NCBI GenBank assembly: GCA_003116995.1
Contig: BDSL01000051.1
Span: 558,001 to 622,000 of the forward strand
Direction of reading: 5' to 3'
Source: Yamagishiella unicocca
Lineage: Eukaryota > Chlorophyta > Chlorophyceae > Chlamydomonadales > Volvocaceae
DNA length: 64,000 bases
Shown: in pieces, positions 24,168-36,100 of the stretch
Position numbering within the stretch: the stretch's first letter is position 1
How the letters are laid out: every line of letters begins with the position of its first letter
Notes under the pieces: generated by a model
Databases searched by the model: none
What the model saw: the letters and a program-made list of their open reading frames with translations, nothing else
Told to the model about the DNA's origin: nothing
Program-made: the position numbers and the translations under genes

Positions 24168-27100
24168 ATGATTTCGTCTGCCAAACGGCTATTTTTTGCG
24201 GTGGCCTGGACATGCCTAGTAATATCGCAGGTGGGTCACTTAGCTGAATTGTCACACGCTAAGGGAGCGTCTGGTTGTTATTGATGCCCGAATTGGTGTG
24301 GCTTGACCATCGTTTCACGTGCTGCCATGGAAACATTTCTACCCCGATGTTTTCATATGCGTACATTTTTGAAGCGTAGTAGCTTAGGAGTCGTGGCGGC
24401 ATGTCCGCCCGCCGGGCTTCCGTCGCCATTTGTCTAGGTTGCACGGAACCTGCTATTCCCCCGCCCCTGCAATTCGTAGGCACTTGGAAGTGGTCATGAG
24501 CTCCAGCGGGCGGGACGGCGCCCGCTTGCCGCGGTTTGTTCGAAGGATGACCACTGCGATACAGACCAGTGAGACGCAGAACGGCACCCTCCCACGTCAC
24601 TTGACCGCCACTTTGTGAAGGACCTTGTCTACCACAAAATTAGGGTGGAAAATGAGGGTGCAAAGCGATGGCACCTGGCCCATGGGTGATGGCCTGATGG
24701 GGCGTGTTGTGACCATTCGCTGCCTGCACACCTGCTTGTAACACCCGCACCTTTCGCTTGCACCCCGCACGGCTTCCAGAAAGCTCGCGTTCATCTATGA
24801 ATGAGTATGTACGTATGCACCCAAGTATGCACCTTATACTGAGGCCTGGTTCAGAGGGGGTCCCTGCAGCCCCTGGCCCTAGAGGCCTTCCCTGCACAGC
24901 AGCGCTCTGCAGCCTCCAAACATCGTCGATTCCATGTCTGCAGGTTCTGCCTGCATCCCGGGTTCTACACCGTGACCGGCGCCTGCACCTCCTGCTGGCG
25001 CTGCTGCCTGTTTCCGGGGGTTTATGGCGCTTGCCCGGAGCGGTGTAACTGCAATGTGGGCCAAACCTGCGAGTCTCGCGACACCTGCGGTCGCGGGCTC
25101 TTTTGCAGCGTGCAGGACCCGGCTGAGATGCCGATGTGCCAGGTGAGGCTGCTAACCACGGGGCGCAGGGGGCAGAGAGGAAGAAACGTTGGGGGCCAGT
25201 ATGCGGAGGGAAAGGATCACGTGGGTGGCAGCAGCAGCTTGGAAGCGTTAGCCGCGCTTGCGATCAGTGCGTTAGCTAACCCCAAGTGGTGATCCATGCA
25301 TGCTTTTGCGAAGCCATCCAACTGGATATGTGTGGACCTAGTCGTATTTGCATCCTAGTCCGTAGATGGCGCTAAGCCGGCCATGTGCGAAGGAGACGCG
25401 CAGGGAGACGAGCTAGGCTGTGGCGAGCTTCAAGCCCCCCTCCAGCGCCATCGGCTACGGGAGCACTGTGACGGTCAGCTGCGCCCGGGTAGCCAGTCGC
25501 GCCGTCCCTGGACGGAAAAGTCGCGATGTGGCGATGCGCTATCGTATCCGCACGCAGCTTTCCAACAAGCGCCTAACCTCCACGCCATCCCCTGCTCGAT
25601 CCGCGCAACCCTCAACCCTGAACAGCGCTGCGACAAGTGCACCCAGGACAGCTACGAGATCCTGGGCTCGTGCGCCATCTCGTGTCCCTCGGCCGATATG
25701 TCCGGCCTCGCGGGCATACCCCACCTGCACCCAGACCAGTTTGTTTTCCTGTCCTTCGTGGCGTATGAAGTCAGCCAGCAGGTGCGGCGTGACCGTACGA
25801 ACAGTTACACTTTGCCTCCTTTACATCATTAGTTGCGGCGCTCGGGCGGGAGCTTCGGGGTGCCTTGCGAGCTCGTAGCCTCGCAGCACGCACGCCACGA
25901 AATACGGCCCGCCTCGTCCTGATCGCACTCGCCTCCCCCTCCCCCCGGTTATGCACCCGCTACACTTTCCATGTCAGGTTACCGGTTCTTTATGTAACCC
26001 CCCGGTCTACCTTCGCCGCCCCGCCTTCCGCCCCCTTGTCACATCGTTCTGCCCTCCGTCTCCTATGTCGCCTAACTGGGTCTTCCCCACCCCCTTGTCG
26101 CACGTCTTCTCTCCCTCCCCGGGTGCCCCTCGCAACCTCCCTCTCGGCCGCACGCACGGACTTCAGGGCGCCTACGTGCCCGGTACGTTGCTGGAGGAGG
26201 AGCTGTCCAGCTGGGTCCAGAGCCAGGGCATTCAGAGCCCGCAGGCCGATCTGGCCGTGACCCGGATGTTGGCGGGTGGTTCCGGAGCAGTTGCGACCAA
26301 GGTGCGGCCAGTCTGAGCAGCACCGGCGATGTATAAGAGGTCATGACACTGCCTGCTGGGTATCCCAGCCAGTGAAATCTTACCTTCGGGTGAACAGAGC
26401 CCCTCCGGTTTGGGCTGCTGCTGAATCATCGGGTATCTCGGTGACGAGGTGGCGAGGTGGTATACGACAGTGGCGGCCCCACTACTAGCAAGCAACGGCC
26501 CGAGCTGGCTGCGCTCTACACACATGGACGCCTCATGCATTAAAACATTGCGTCGACCGGCAGTGGACGTGCTTGGCTTTGGGGCTGTTTATAGCCGCCA
26601 GCTGCACCGGGTAGTCACGCAGCGCACCGGGTACCGGTAGTCAGGCTGCATGGCTTGCCGGTTGGTACCATGAGGCGTCGCGAGGTGTCGAGACCCACAC
26701 CATACGCCTGGTACAATAACCCTGGTTTGGCTTCCCGTGCACCGACGGGTACGGCTTGCTGATGCCAAAATGTGTGTCGTACCCATCATACGGCACTGAG
26801 ACAGGTCCGCATATATTATGTCCGCCAGGACAGCGGACGGGTTGGACTTTGTCATCGGCAATCTGCTTGTCGTTGCCACGGCGCTCGACGGCCGTTATCG
26901 GGCGTCTCCGCCACGCTCCGTGCACAGACGTTGCGCACGTCGTTGTCATTGTGCCGTCAGCGTATCGTTGCCTTCATCGACACATGCTGCGGGCTCTCGC
27001 GATCGGGTACGATGCGACACACGCTTCCATCAAAAGCGCACTGCAAAGCTCCCGGTTGTATCCTGGCCATAACGTAATTGGACGTCCGCTTGCAAGCCCT

Positions 27101-30100
27101 CTCCAACAAGGCGTACCGTAACACTCACTCTGCGGGCTGGCGATGCAGGTCTGGATGGAATTGGTTTCGGAGATCTCCTCCACGGCGCTCCTATGCCCCG
27201 CCTACAACCCGAACAAGACCTGGGAGCAGCAGCCCGTGCTGTCCTCGAAAGGTGTGTGGTCGCACCCATCCTTGCCATTATCAGCGCCTCCGCTCCGTCT
27301 ACTCGCCTCCCATCTCTTCTGGACCACATCTTCACCGGCCTTGGTTTATCGGCCGTCGATTCGCGGATAACCTTTTACCCCCTCCCCCTCCTGACGACTC
27401 TCTTAGCGTCCGCAACGGCGCAAGGCTACCGTGCCTCCTCGTAGCGCCCAGCTGCAAATCAAACACGTCGCGGCAGTCTTTGCAATCCTTCCCTTCCGAC
27501 CCTTTCTATATCACCCGCTATGGTTGACCTATCCTTTCTTCCTGGACCCATACATGTGAACCCTCCTGCCTCCCCCTCATACGTGCCCACCCTCTCGCCG
27601 CGCCCTCGCACTCGCACCCCTCAGGCTGCTACTGCAACGCCACCAAGGACGCCAGGACCTTCCGGTGCCCAGCCGGCCAGCGCTGCAGCCCTGGCACGTT
27701 CGTGGGGCTGGAGACGGACGCGCTGAGCGACCCCACCGCCACAGTGCTGCGGGCGGTGTGCGTGCTCTGCGAAGAGGGGCAGTTCTGCGCGGAGGGGGCA
27801 TTCGCCCAGGTGCGGGGCTGTGTGGTGCGGTGCGGTGCGGAGGGGGCCGGGCAGCGTAGAACCGTGGCCGGTTTGCGGCGCCTTGTTGGATGCCTGGCGC
27901 CAAGCGGAGTAACCCAGGAGGAGGACGAGGAGGAGGACGAGGAGGAGGTCGAGGAGGAGGAGGAGGAGGACAAGGAGGAGGAGGATGGGATCCAGGAGAC
28001 TGGGGTCCGACAGGGTTCACTGGAAAGTGATTCGGGAATGCAGCTTGCACTCCTTGCTCACCAGCTGGCCGGTGACATGCCTGGCTAACTAGGGCGCTGT
28101 CGTGCTAGTCGCGTGGGGGTTACGACCTGGAGCCCAGCTGACGGTGCCGCCGCCGTCCTGATGAGCTATGGCGCGACTCGTTGCGGGAAATGGCATGGCT
28201 CAGCTGCTGGGTTTCGGGTGTACGACACAGCTGTACGACCCACCGTACCATAGCTGGCCGTAGATACCCCGGCTGTGCAGCCAGTTGCCAGTACCTGCAG
28301 CCCCTTAAATTTAGTATCCGAGCCCCAGGCGCACCCCCTGTGCCCCTCCGCCCCCATGTCGGTGGCACGCGCGCAGGATGAGACTGCGCTAGGCGCCCTG
28401 GAGTGCCCCGCCGGGTTCTTCTGTCCCACCCCGGGGGAGAAGGTGCCCTGCCCCGCTGGCTCGTTCTGCACCCATCGCTCCACGGAGCCCCTCACTTGCA
28501 ACTACGAGACGCTGATGGCCACGTGAGCGGGGTGGCGTTGGCGTAGAAGCGCGTACGGCGACATGCCGTGGGAGGAAACATATGAATTACTTGTGGGATG
28601 TGAGGAGGCTAGCCGGAACGTAGCCATGGGGCAGCCCGGTGCCGTAGTCCGAAGCAACCTGACTTGAAGGTTGCGGGTTTAAATGCCGCCGCGCTTACCG
28701 TAACCGCTCCACGCCAGCTCGATTCCCTGTTGCGTGGTTTCCTTGCTGCCAAGCCGCAGCTCCCCGCCGCTTACCACTATCTCCTCCACCCCCACTCGTG
28801 CCGAGCGCGCAGGAGTCCTAATCTGGAGCTGCCAATGGAGCCGCAGAGCGTGATAGTGCGGGTCCGAGACGAGCGCGACCCGGTGCGCGGCAACTACTGC
28901 CCCTTGCAGTCCACAAAACCCTACGGGGTTTGCAGGTGGGTCGCCCCCCAAGAGGTTTCGGAGCCCCAAATGGCGGGCTGGGGCGTGTTTCAGAGCCCCC
29001 CGAAATGTCGAGAAGGAGCCATGCAGCCCACTGTCTTACGCTCCTCCTCCCGCTTGTCCTCACTTCGCCCTCCCGCCGCCGCCATTTGCCCCCCGTCCCT
29101 TCCCTCGTTGTCCATCACCGACGCCATCAGCGCCGGCCACTATTGCCCCAACACCTCCGCAATGCTGGTCTGCCCTCGGGGCTACTACTGCAAGGCGCAG
29201 TCCACCGCCCCGTGGAAGTGTCCCATGCTGACCAGCTGCCCGGAGGGCACCACGGTGCCCGCGCTCAGCTACATGGCGCTTGTGATTGCCGGCATAGTGG
29301 TGGGTGGCTGCCTGGCTGGGGGAACCCCAAAAATGGAAGCAAACAGCAGCTCACAAAAAAACCGAAAGCGAACGGTTTTATGGGAATCGCAGATGCCAGG
29401 GACCTGGGATCGGGGCTGCCAGGGGATAATGCCTGATGCTTGATGCCTTCGAAAGAACTCCCCGTGCCTTGTCACATGCCCCGATCCGGTGCGGTGTCGT
29501 GGTGCGCCAAAGCGAGATCCAGCTACGTCATCCAAGCAACGCGCGCTTCGGAGGGCCATGGCTTCCTTCCTCAGTCTCGCCTTCCACGCCCCCGCCATCC
29601 CCCATGTTTTCGCTCCCCGCAACTACCTGCGCTCGCGGCTGCCGGTGATGACCTGTCCAACTTTGCTCCCTGCTGTCGTGCCGGCACCTGCCTGTAGATC
29701 TGCGGCATCCCGCTCATCCACCTGGCCTTCACGCATCTGGATAACTCGGTCATCATGGAGGCAGATGAGAGCGGGGACCGCAGGGAGCTGCACCGGGCCG
29801 CGGCGGCCAGCAGGATGACCTTCAGGCTGCTGAGTGAGCCGGGTTTCGGAGGCGGGAGGAGCGATGAGGAGAGCGGGGAGAGTGGAGGAGGGTTTGCTGC
29901 TGGGTTTGGGGCTGGCCAGGAGAGGGGCGGGAGGTCGGGGAGCGAGGAGGGTTTCTTGCTGGGTTCGATAGGACGGATGCCGTGTGGGGGAGAGGTCGTG
30001 GCTCAGGCGTCGTGTGGGTGGCGTATCCGGATGCGGGTGAGAGGTAGAGATGCGAACAAGGCAGGAGTCAGGTGCTGTGTGTGGGCGTTGCAGTGCGGGT

Positions 30101-33100
30101 ACCGGGAATCTGATGTCCTGCCCAGCAAACCGCGTCTGCAGTACGGACATCTTAAGGACGTCAGCACGGCCCAACTGCCTCTCATCCTCCCCCCGACACG
30201 GTACCTTACTTCCTGCACCCGCCAGAATCCATCAAGCTGAGCGGTAGCCCGCTGGAGAACAAGTACCGGGGGTTCGGCCAGGTATCTCCGCCTATCACGA
30301 TGGAGTTCGAGAGCCTGGGCCTGCAGATCCGGCCGCGCGGCGGCGAGTTCAAAAACGTGCTCATGGGCGTCTCCGGCTCCTTCGCCCCGCGCCGCCTCAA
30401 CGCCATCCTGGGTCCTTCAGGCTGCGGGAAGACCACGTTCCTCAACGTGCTGTGCGGCAAGGTGCGGAGGGCGGAAACCGCGGGAGACCCTGACACAAAG
30501 AAACGCTGGCTGGAGAACGTCTTGAGCAGCCGGGCAAATTGTGCGGGTTGTAAGCGAGGAAATTGGGAAATGGACACGACAAAGGATATGATTAGAGAAC
30601 AATTAATGAGGGCACAAGGAGGGCGGTGTATGCGGATATGGTCCGCCGCGTGGGTTCCGAGCGAGCCGGAGAGCAACTGGGGGCCCCCGGGTCTCGTCCA
30701 CCCGCTGAGCTTTACTTATGTCCTTTGTCCTGTGTTGCAACACGCGTTTCCCCCACCACCCACTGGGTACCGTATCATGGCCCCAAGCAGCCCACGTCGC
30801 ACCCGGCCCCGAAGCTTACCATACCCCTCCTTTTTTCCCCGGGTTGTCTCTCAACCCTCTCTTCAGACATCCACCGGCACGGTGAAGGGCCAGGTGCGCA
30901 TCAACACCGAGGACATGCCCGTCACCCGCCTCAAGAAGATCATGGGGTTCGTACCGCAGGTACGGCAGCAGATGGACGCGGCGGTAGGGGGTTCTGCAGG
31001 CAGCGAGGGAGGGAGGGTTACATGGTGCGTCATACCGATCATATTTATGCGCCTAGCGGCGACCCAGATCCGAGATGCAGTAGTTGAGGGCACGATGTGG
31101 AGGTAATTGAGGGCACGATGTGGACAGATGTGATATCCACTTGGGTGTCGGTTTCCTTCCGCGCAAAGCACCAGGAGGGTTGCAGTCACTACTACCGGGA
31201 GTGGCTCACGGCACTGATTGGGCTCTCCATCCCGCCCTCTAGTGCCGGCTCACCCCGAACTCCCGTGCAGCCAGCGACTTGGAACGCACACAACGTGAAC
31301 TGCCTTACCCACAAAAGCGCCATCACCCACCAGCCACCCGCTGCACCCCTCCTCGACTCCACCTGATTTCGACCCCATCCGAATCCACCCTGTACTGAAA
31401 TCGTACCTTGCCAACTCAGGACGATATCGTACACGAGGACCTCACGGTGCGTGAGAACCTGAACTACTCAGCCCGCCTGCGGCTGCCGTCAGATATGACA
31501 CGTCAGCGGCGTCGCGATGTCGTACACGACGCGCTGGAGATGCTGGGGCTCTCACCTATCCAGAACTACCGGGTGAGAGCGGGGAAGAGCGGGCTGGAGG
31601 GAAGCGGAAAGGATTGTGTATTGCATCCTACTAGCGCGTACAGGGGCACCATGTGTATTAAGCACTTGCAGCCTGTGTTTTACACGCCCCCGCCCCACAC
31701 CCCACCACCCGCCAATCCCCCGGCTGGTCTTGACTTTGACGCGTGGTCTGAACGTCACAGGTGGGCACTGTGGAGAAGCGCGGCATCAGCGGCGGGCAGC
31801 GCAAGCGCGTTAATATCGGCTTGGAGCTGGTAGCCATGCCCTCGCTGCTGTTCTTGGACGAGCCCACCAGTGGCCTGGACGCCACATCTTCAGCGGACAT
31901 CCTCAGGTGGGGGCGCCGGACGGCAATGACGCGGCCAGGGGTGGCGGTAGCAGTCCTGTGTGCCTGGTGCACTTACGGAATCCGTCGGAATGCGAAGGGC
32001 AGCAGGGCAGGAAGCATGTGTGTAGTGGTATTCTCGTGTTTATCCGGCCAGCGCGATTCCCTCCTTGATCTCCGGCATCCCCGTTCTAAGACCCGTCGGT
32101 TGTCGTACGACCCAACGCGGAGTCCCCCCCCCCCGCCCTCACCTCTCCCCCCCCCCCCAGCTCTCTCGTGGACATGACCAACCTGGGTATGAACATCATC
32201 ATGGTGATCCACCAGCCCCGCTTCTCCAGCTTCCTAATGTTTGACCAGGTACGACACAGTACGGCACAGTGATCCGCCTTCCCTCGGGGCCGTTGGGATG
32301 TCGTGCCGTAGCATCTGCTCTCGTGTATGTATGCACTAGTATGTGGTCCCGATACCGTGACCCCCCGTCCTTACACCTCCCTGTCGCGACTTGCGCCGCG
32401 GGGTGTGGCTGCAGGTGTTACTGCTGGGCGGTGGCGGACACACCGTGTATCTGGGCAGCCCCTCAGCCGCCATGCTCTACTTCACCAAGTACCTGGGCTA
32501 CCGGTGGGTGCGGGGCGCCCTTACATGGCATCTCCGGCGCGGCTTAGGTCCGCTGCCTCCTCTACTTCCTCGCGGTCCCAACCTTAAGGCTTCCTTGGGC
32601 CCCAAAACCCTAAACCCCTAAAATCCTCAGATTTCCCGACCGCGAGAACCCCTCCGACATCCTCATGGACATCATCGCGGGCAAGGTGCCCTGCGCCGGG
32701 GACCCCAGGTGATTAACTGTGCGGTGGCAGCAGCGGTGGTGGTGGTGGCAGCAGCGGTGGTGGTGGTGGCAGCAGCGGTGGTGGTGGTGGCAGCAGCGAC
32801 GGTGGTGGTGGCAGCAGCGGTGGTGGTGGTGGCAGTAGCGACGGTGGCGGTGGCAGCAGCTGTGGTGGTGATGGCAGCAGCTGTGGTGGTGATGACAGCA
32901 GCGGTGGTGGTGGTGGCAGCAGCGGTGGTGGTGGTGGCAGCAGCGGTGGTGGTGGTAGCAGCGGTGGTGGTGGTGGCAGCGGTGGCAGCAGCAGGGGTGC
33001 AAGCAGCAGGGGTGCAAGCGGCAGGGGCAACAGCTGAGGCCATCAGCAAGAGCGGAAGGGAACACATTCGCGGTTCTTCGCTTTTGTGTAGCAGCCGATA

Positions 33101-36100
33101 AAACATGTCTGGCCACCCGCCCGTTGCCTGTTCCTAAACAGGCTCAAGACGTGCTCCCAGCTGGTGGAGAAGTGGACGCGGGGCGGCATGGCTTGGGTCG
33201 AGACGCTGGAGACGCTCAACCCCACCATGGTCACGAAGATGAGCGATGTGGACCCAGCAATCATCCTGGTGGGTGGCTGGGTGCTTGGGCGGGTGGCCAC
33301 GGGTTCGCGGAGCGAGACTACTCTGGAGACCATGCAAAGCTATCCCCATCATACGGCACCACCGTAGCCATCTTCGCCAACGCAAGCACCCATCAGGTCC
33401 TCGCCGCGGTCCTGCTCCTCCTTACCTCCTCACGGACACCAACGCTGCGGCTTTCCCCACTCCTACGACGCAATCTGTGTCGTACGGCGCAGGCCATTGA
33501 TGATGAGTTTGACGTGCTGGACGAGGCTTGCTCGGGCCAGATCAACGCGGTGCAGGTGGGTGGGTCGATGAAACCCCAGGAAAGTCCAAAACGGCTCGGC
33601 CGGCGGGTGAGGTGCAGACATATGCTGTGCCCGGCATGCCCTGGCCGCCGCCGTGGCCACCACCCTTTTCATGCGGCCAGAAACAGACACCGCAGACAGA
33701 AACGCCGTGTTCAGTACAAGCACACTGTACAAATGTATATCGCACCTCGAACTTGTGCGTGCTGTGCAGCTTGTCAAGTTGTTCAGCGCCTTGGGCCAGG
33801 ACATATCGCTCGAAGACGCGATCATCCTCATTCGGAAGACCAACGCCAACCGCCCCGCCTCCGCCAAGTCGCCGCGTTCCGTGGCCACCAGCGGCTCCGG
33901 CGTGATGATGCCCGAAGACGCTGATGGTGGGTCGAGTGGGCAAAGCGCCGTAGGGGGCTGCGAGAAAGGCTGGGGGAAGTCTGGGGGTAAGATGGGGGAA
34001 GGCTGGGGGGAAGCGGGCGGGCGCGGTCGGCAGTTCAGTAACGCACGGACGTTTGGCCCCCAGCAGCATTCCTCAGTACGCCTCTTCGGTCATGGCTTGG
34101 CAACCCCAACTCCTGATAATGTCATGTCATTTCGTAGTCCTCTGGAACCGATGTAAGGTGCGTTTGTTGTCGCAAAAAGCGCCGCCACCTTGAGCGCATC
34201 CCCGCGTTGAATCTCAACACACTCTCAACAAACACATGCATCCCCGCCCGCGCCTCCCTTCTGCCCCCTCCCCTTCCACCCGCCTCCCTCTCTGTCCCTC
34301 CTCAGGCCTCACCGTCACCAAGCAGCAGCTGCTAGACGCCTTCCAGGGCGTGCGGGAGGGCAACGACGACGTCGCTGTGGACGGAGGCCCCCAGCGCAAC
34401 GCCGCCGCCAAGTTCTACGCGTCTCACTTCCTGCTGCCCGACCTGCCGGAAATCAAGACCTACAGGTGGGTTGCAAGGAAAATACCCGCGTACGGTGGAA
34501 AACCGCTTGGGACATACCTATAGGTGGGCGGGCGGGTTGTTTCGGAGCGGATGCACAGAGGAGTAACTCCTGCCTGATAATTGACCTTTGTGCCGCCGAA
34601 GAGCCCCCTGGTTTCGACTGCCCAGCTGCCCTTACTGGCACGGCCAAGCCCCCGTCTTCCTGCGGCTTGGGCGCCTAGCTCACCCGCCCGCCGCGCCACA
34701 TCTGAAGCCCCCCTTTCCGCAAAACACACGCCCTCTCCCCCACTCCAGGGAGGAGCTGGAGCGCCAGCGTCGCGGGCAGCGCTCGTCGTACAGCGCCGGC
34801 GGCGACCTGCACAGCGGCTCTGTTCCCGACACCGCGTCAGCAGGTTACAGCAGCAACCTCGCCGGGGAGCGTCTGGACTCGGACAGCTACAGCCCCACCG
34901 TCATTGCCAACCTGCTCAGTGGCGGCGGCGGCGCCGCCGAAACCGCCGCGGCTTCTCCCGTCGTGGAGAGTGTCATGCCTCACGGCATCCTGTCCCCTGG
35001 GCGCAACGGCAATCGCCATGTCAGGGATGTTAGCGGCCGCACGGGACGAGCGGCGCCCCTGATTCCTGGCCTCGCTCTCAACGGCAGCATCACCGCCGCC
35101 GCCGTGCGGGCTGAAGCAGTTGGACGCAGCGACGGCGACGGCGACGGCGACGCCGCCGCCGCCGCTGGCGACCTGACGGCGTTCGCGGCGCGTCGGCGGG
35201 AGTCCGCGATGCGAGCCAAGCGGCGGAAGCCGCGCGCGCAGGTGTCACCCGCGGCTGCAACCGCCAACAGCGAATTGGACACCGGCGACGAGGCGTTTGA
35301 CTGCCACGAGGACGGTTTCGAGGACGAGTATCAGTTGTCGGTTGCGCCCGGGTTGGTTGCGTCGTCACTTGCGGCCATGAAGGCCCTCGCACGAGCTGAC
35401 GTGCCGCTGCCGCAACTGCCCCGGCGGGTGGTTGAGAGACGCATGGGCGAGTTCGGGCCCGGCCCCGGCCGGGCCAACCGACACAGCACGACGTACGCCG
35501 ACATCGCGTCGTACGTCGACACGTACAACGGCATTGCGGCGGCCGAGGAGGAAGAAGAGGAAGCGGCGGAGGAAGCGGCGATGGCGGAGGCAGAGGCGGA
35601 AGAGATGGCGGAGGCGACAGCGGCAATGGCCCTGATGGCTTCCGGCGCAGAGGGCAGGGCCTTCAGTAGCCATAGCAGGCTGAGCGAGGTTGCTGCATCT
35701 GCAGGGGGGAACTCCCCGTGGATGCGGCCTGGGGGCGTCCTGGCAGCGGCGGTGGCCGCGGCGGCGTCTGGCAGCGCTTTCGGTCATCGTGCGAGTATGC
35801 TACGAGCCAGTGAGGCCGAGCTGCGGGCCTCAGGGCTGATCCCCACCGTCAGCGCCGCAAGGCTGCCAAACATTGAAGATGAAGACGAGGGCAGCAGCGG
35901 CGCCGCCAGCCCGGAGAACTCCGATCAGCTGCCGCCGCTGCTGAAGCAGCTGGTCAGCGTCCGCGCCGCCGCCAACGCTACCCCGAGGGCTTCGGGGCCT
36001 GTGGCGGAGGCGCTAGAGGAAGACCACGACTCCGCCGCGGTCAGGGCGCTGGCGGGCGCACCTGCCGTACACATTGCCGCCGCATATTCAGCCGCCACCG

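Noticed and set aside
32709..33116. Poly-Val/Ala, poly-Thr/Ala, poly-His/Cys and poly-Pro/Leu ORFs
   Set aside because: All are translations of the GGT/GGCAGCAGC minisatellite in an intron of the ABCG gene.
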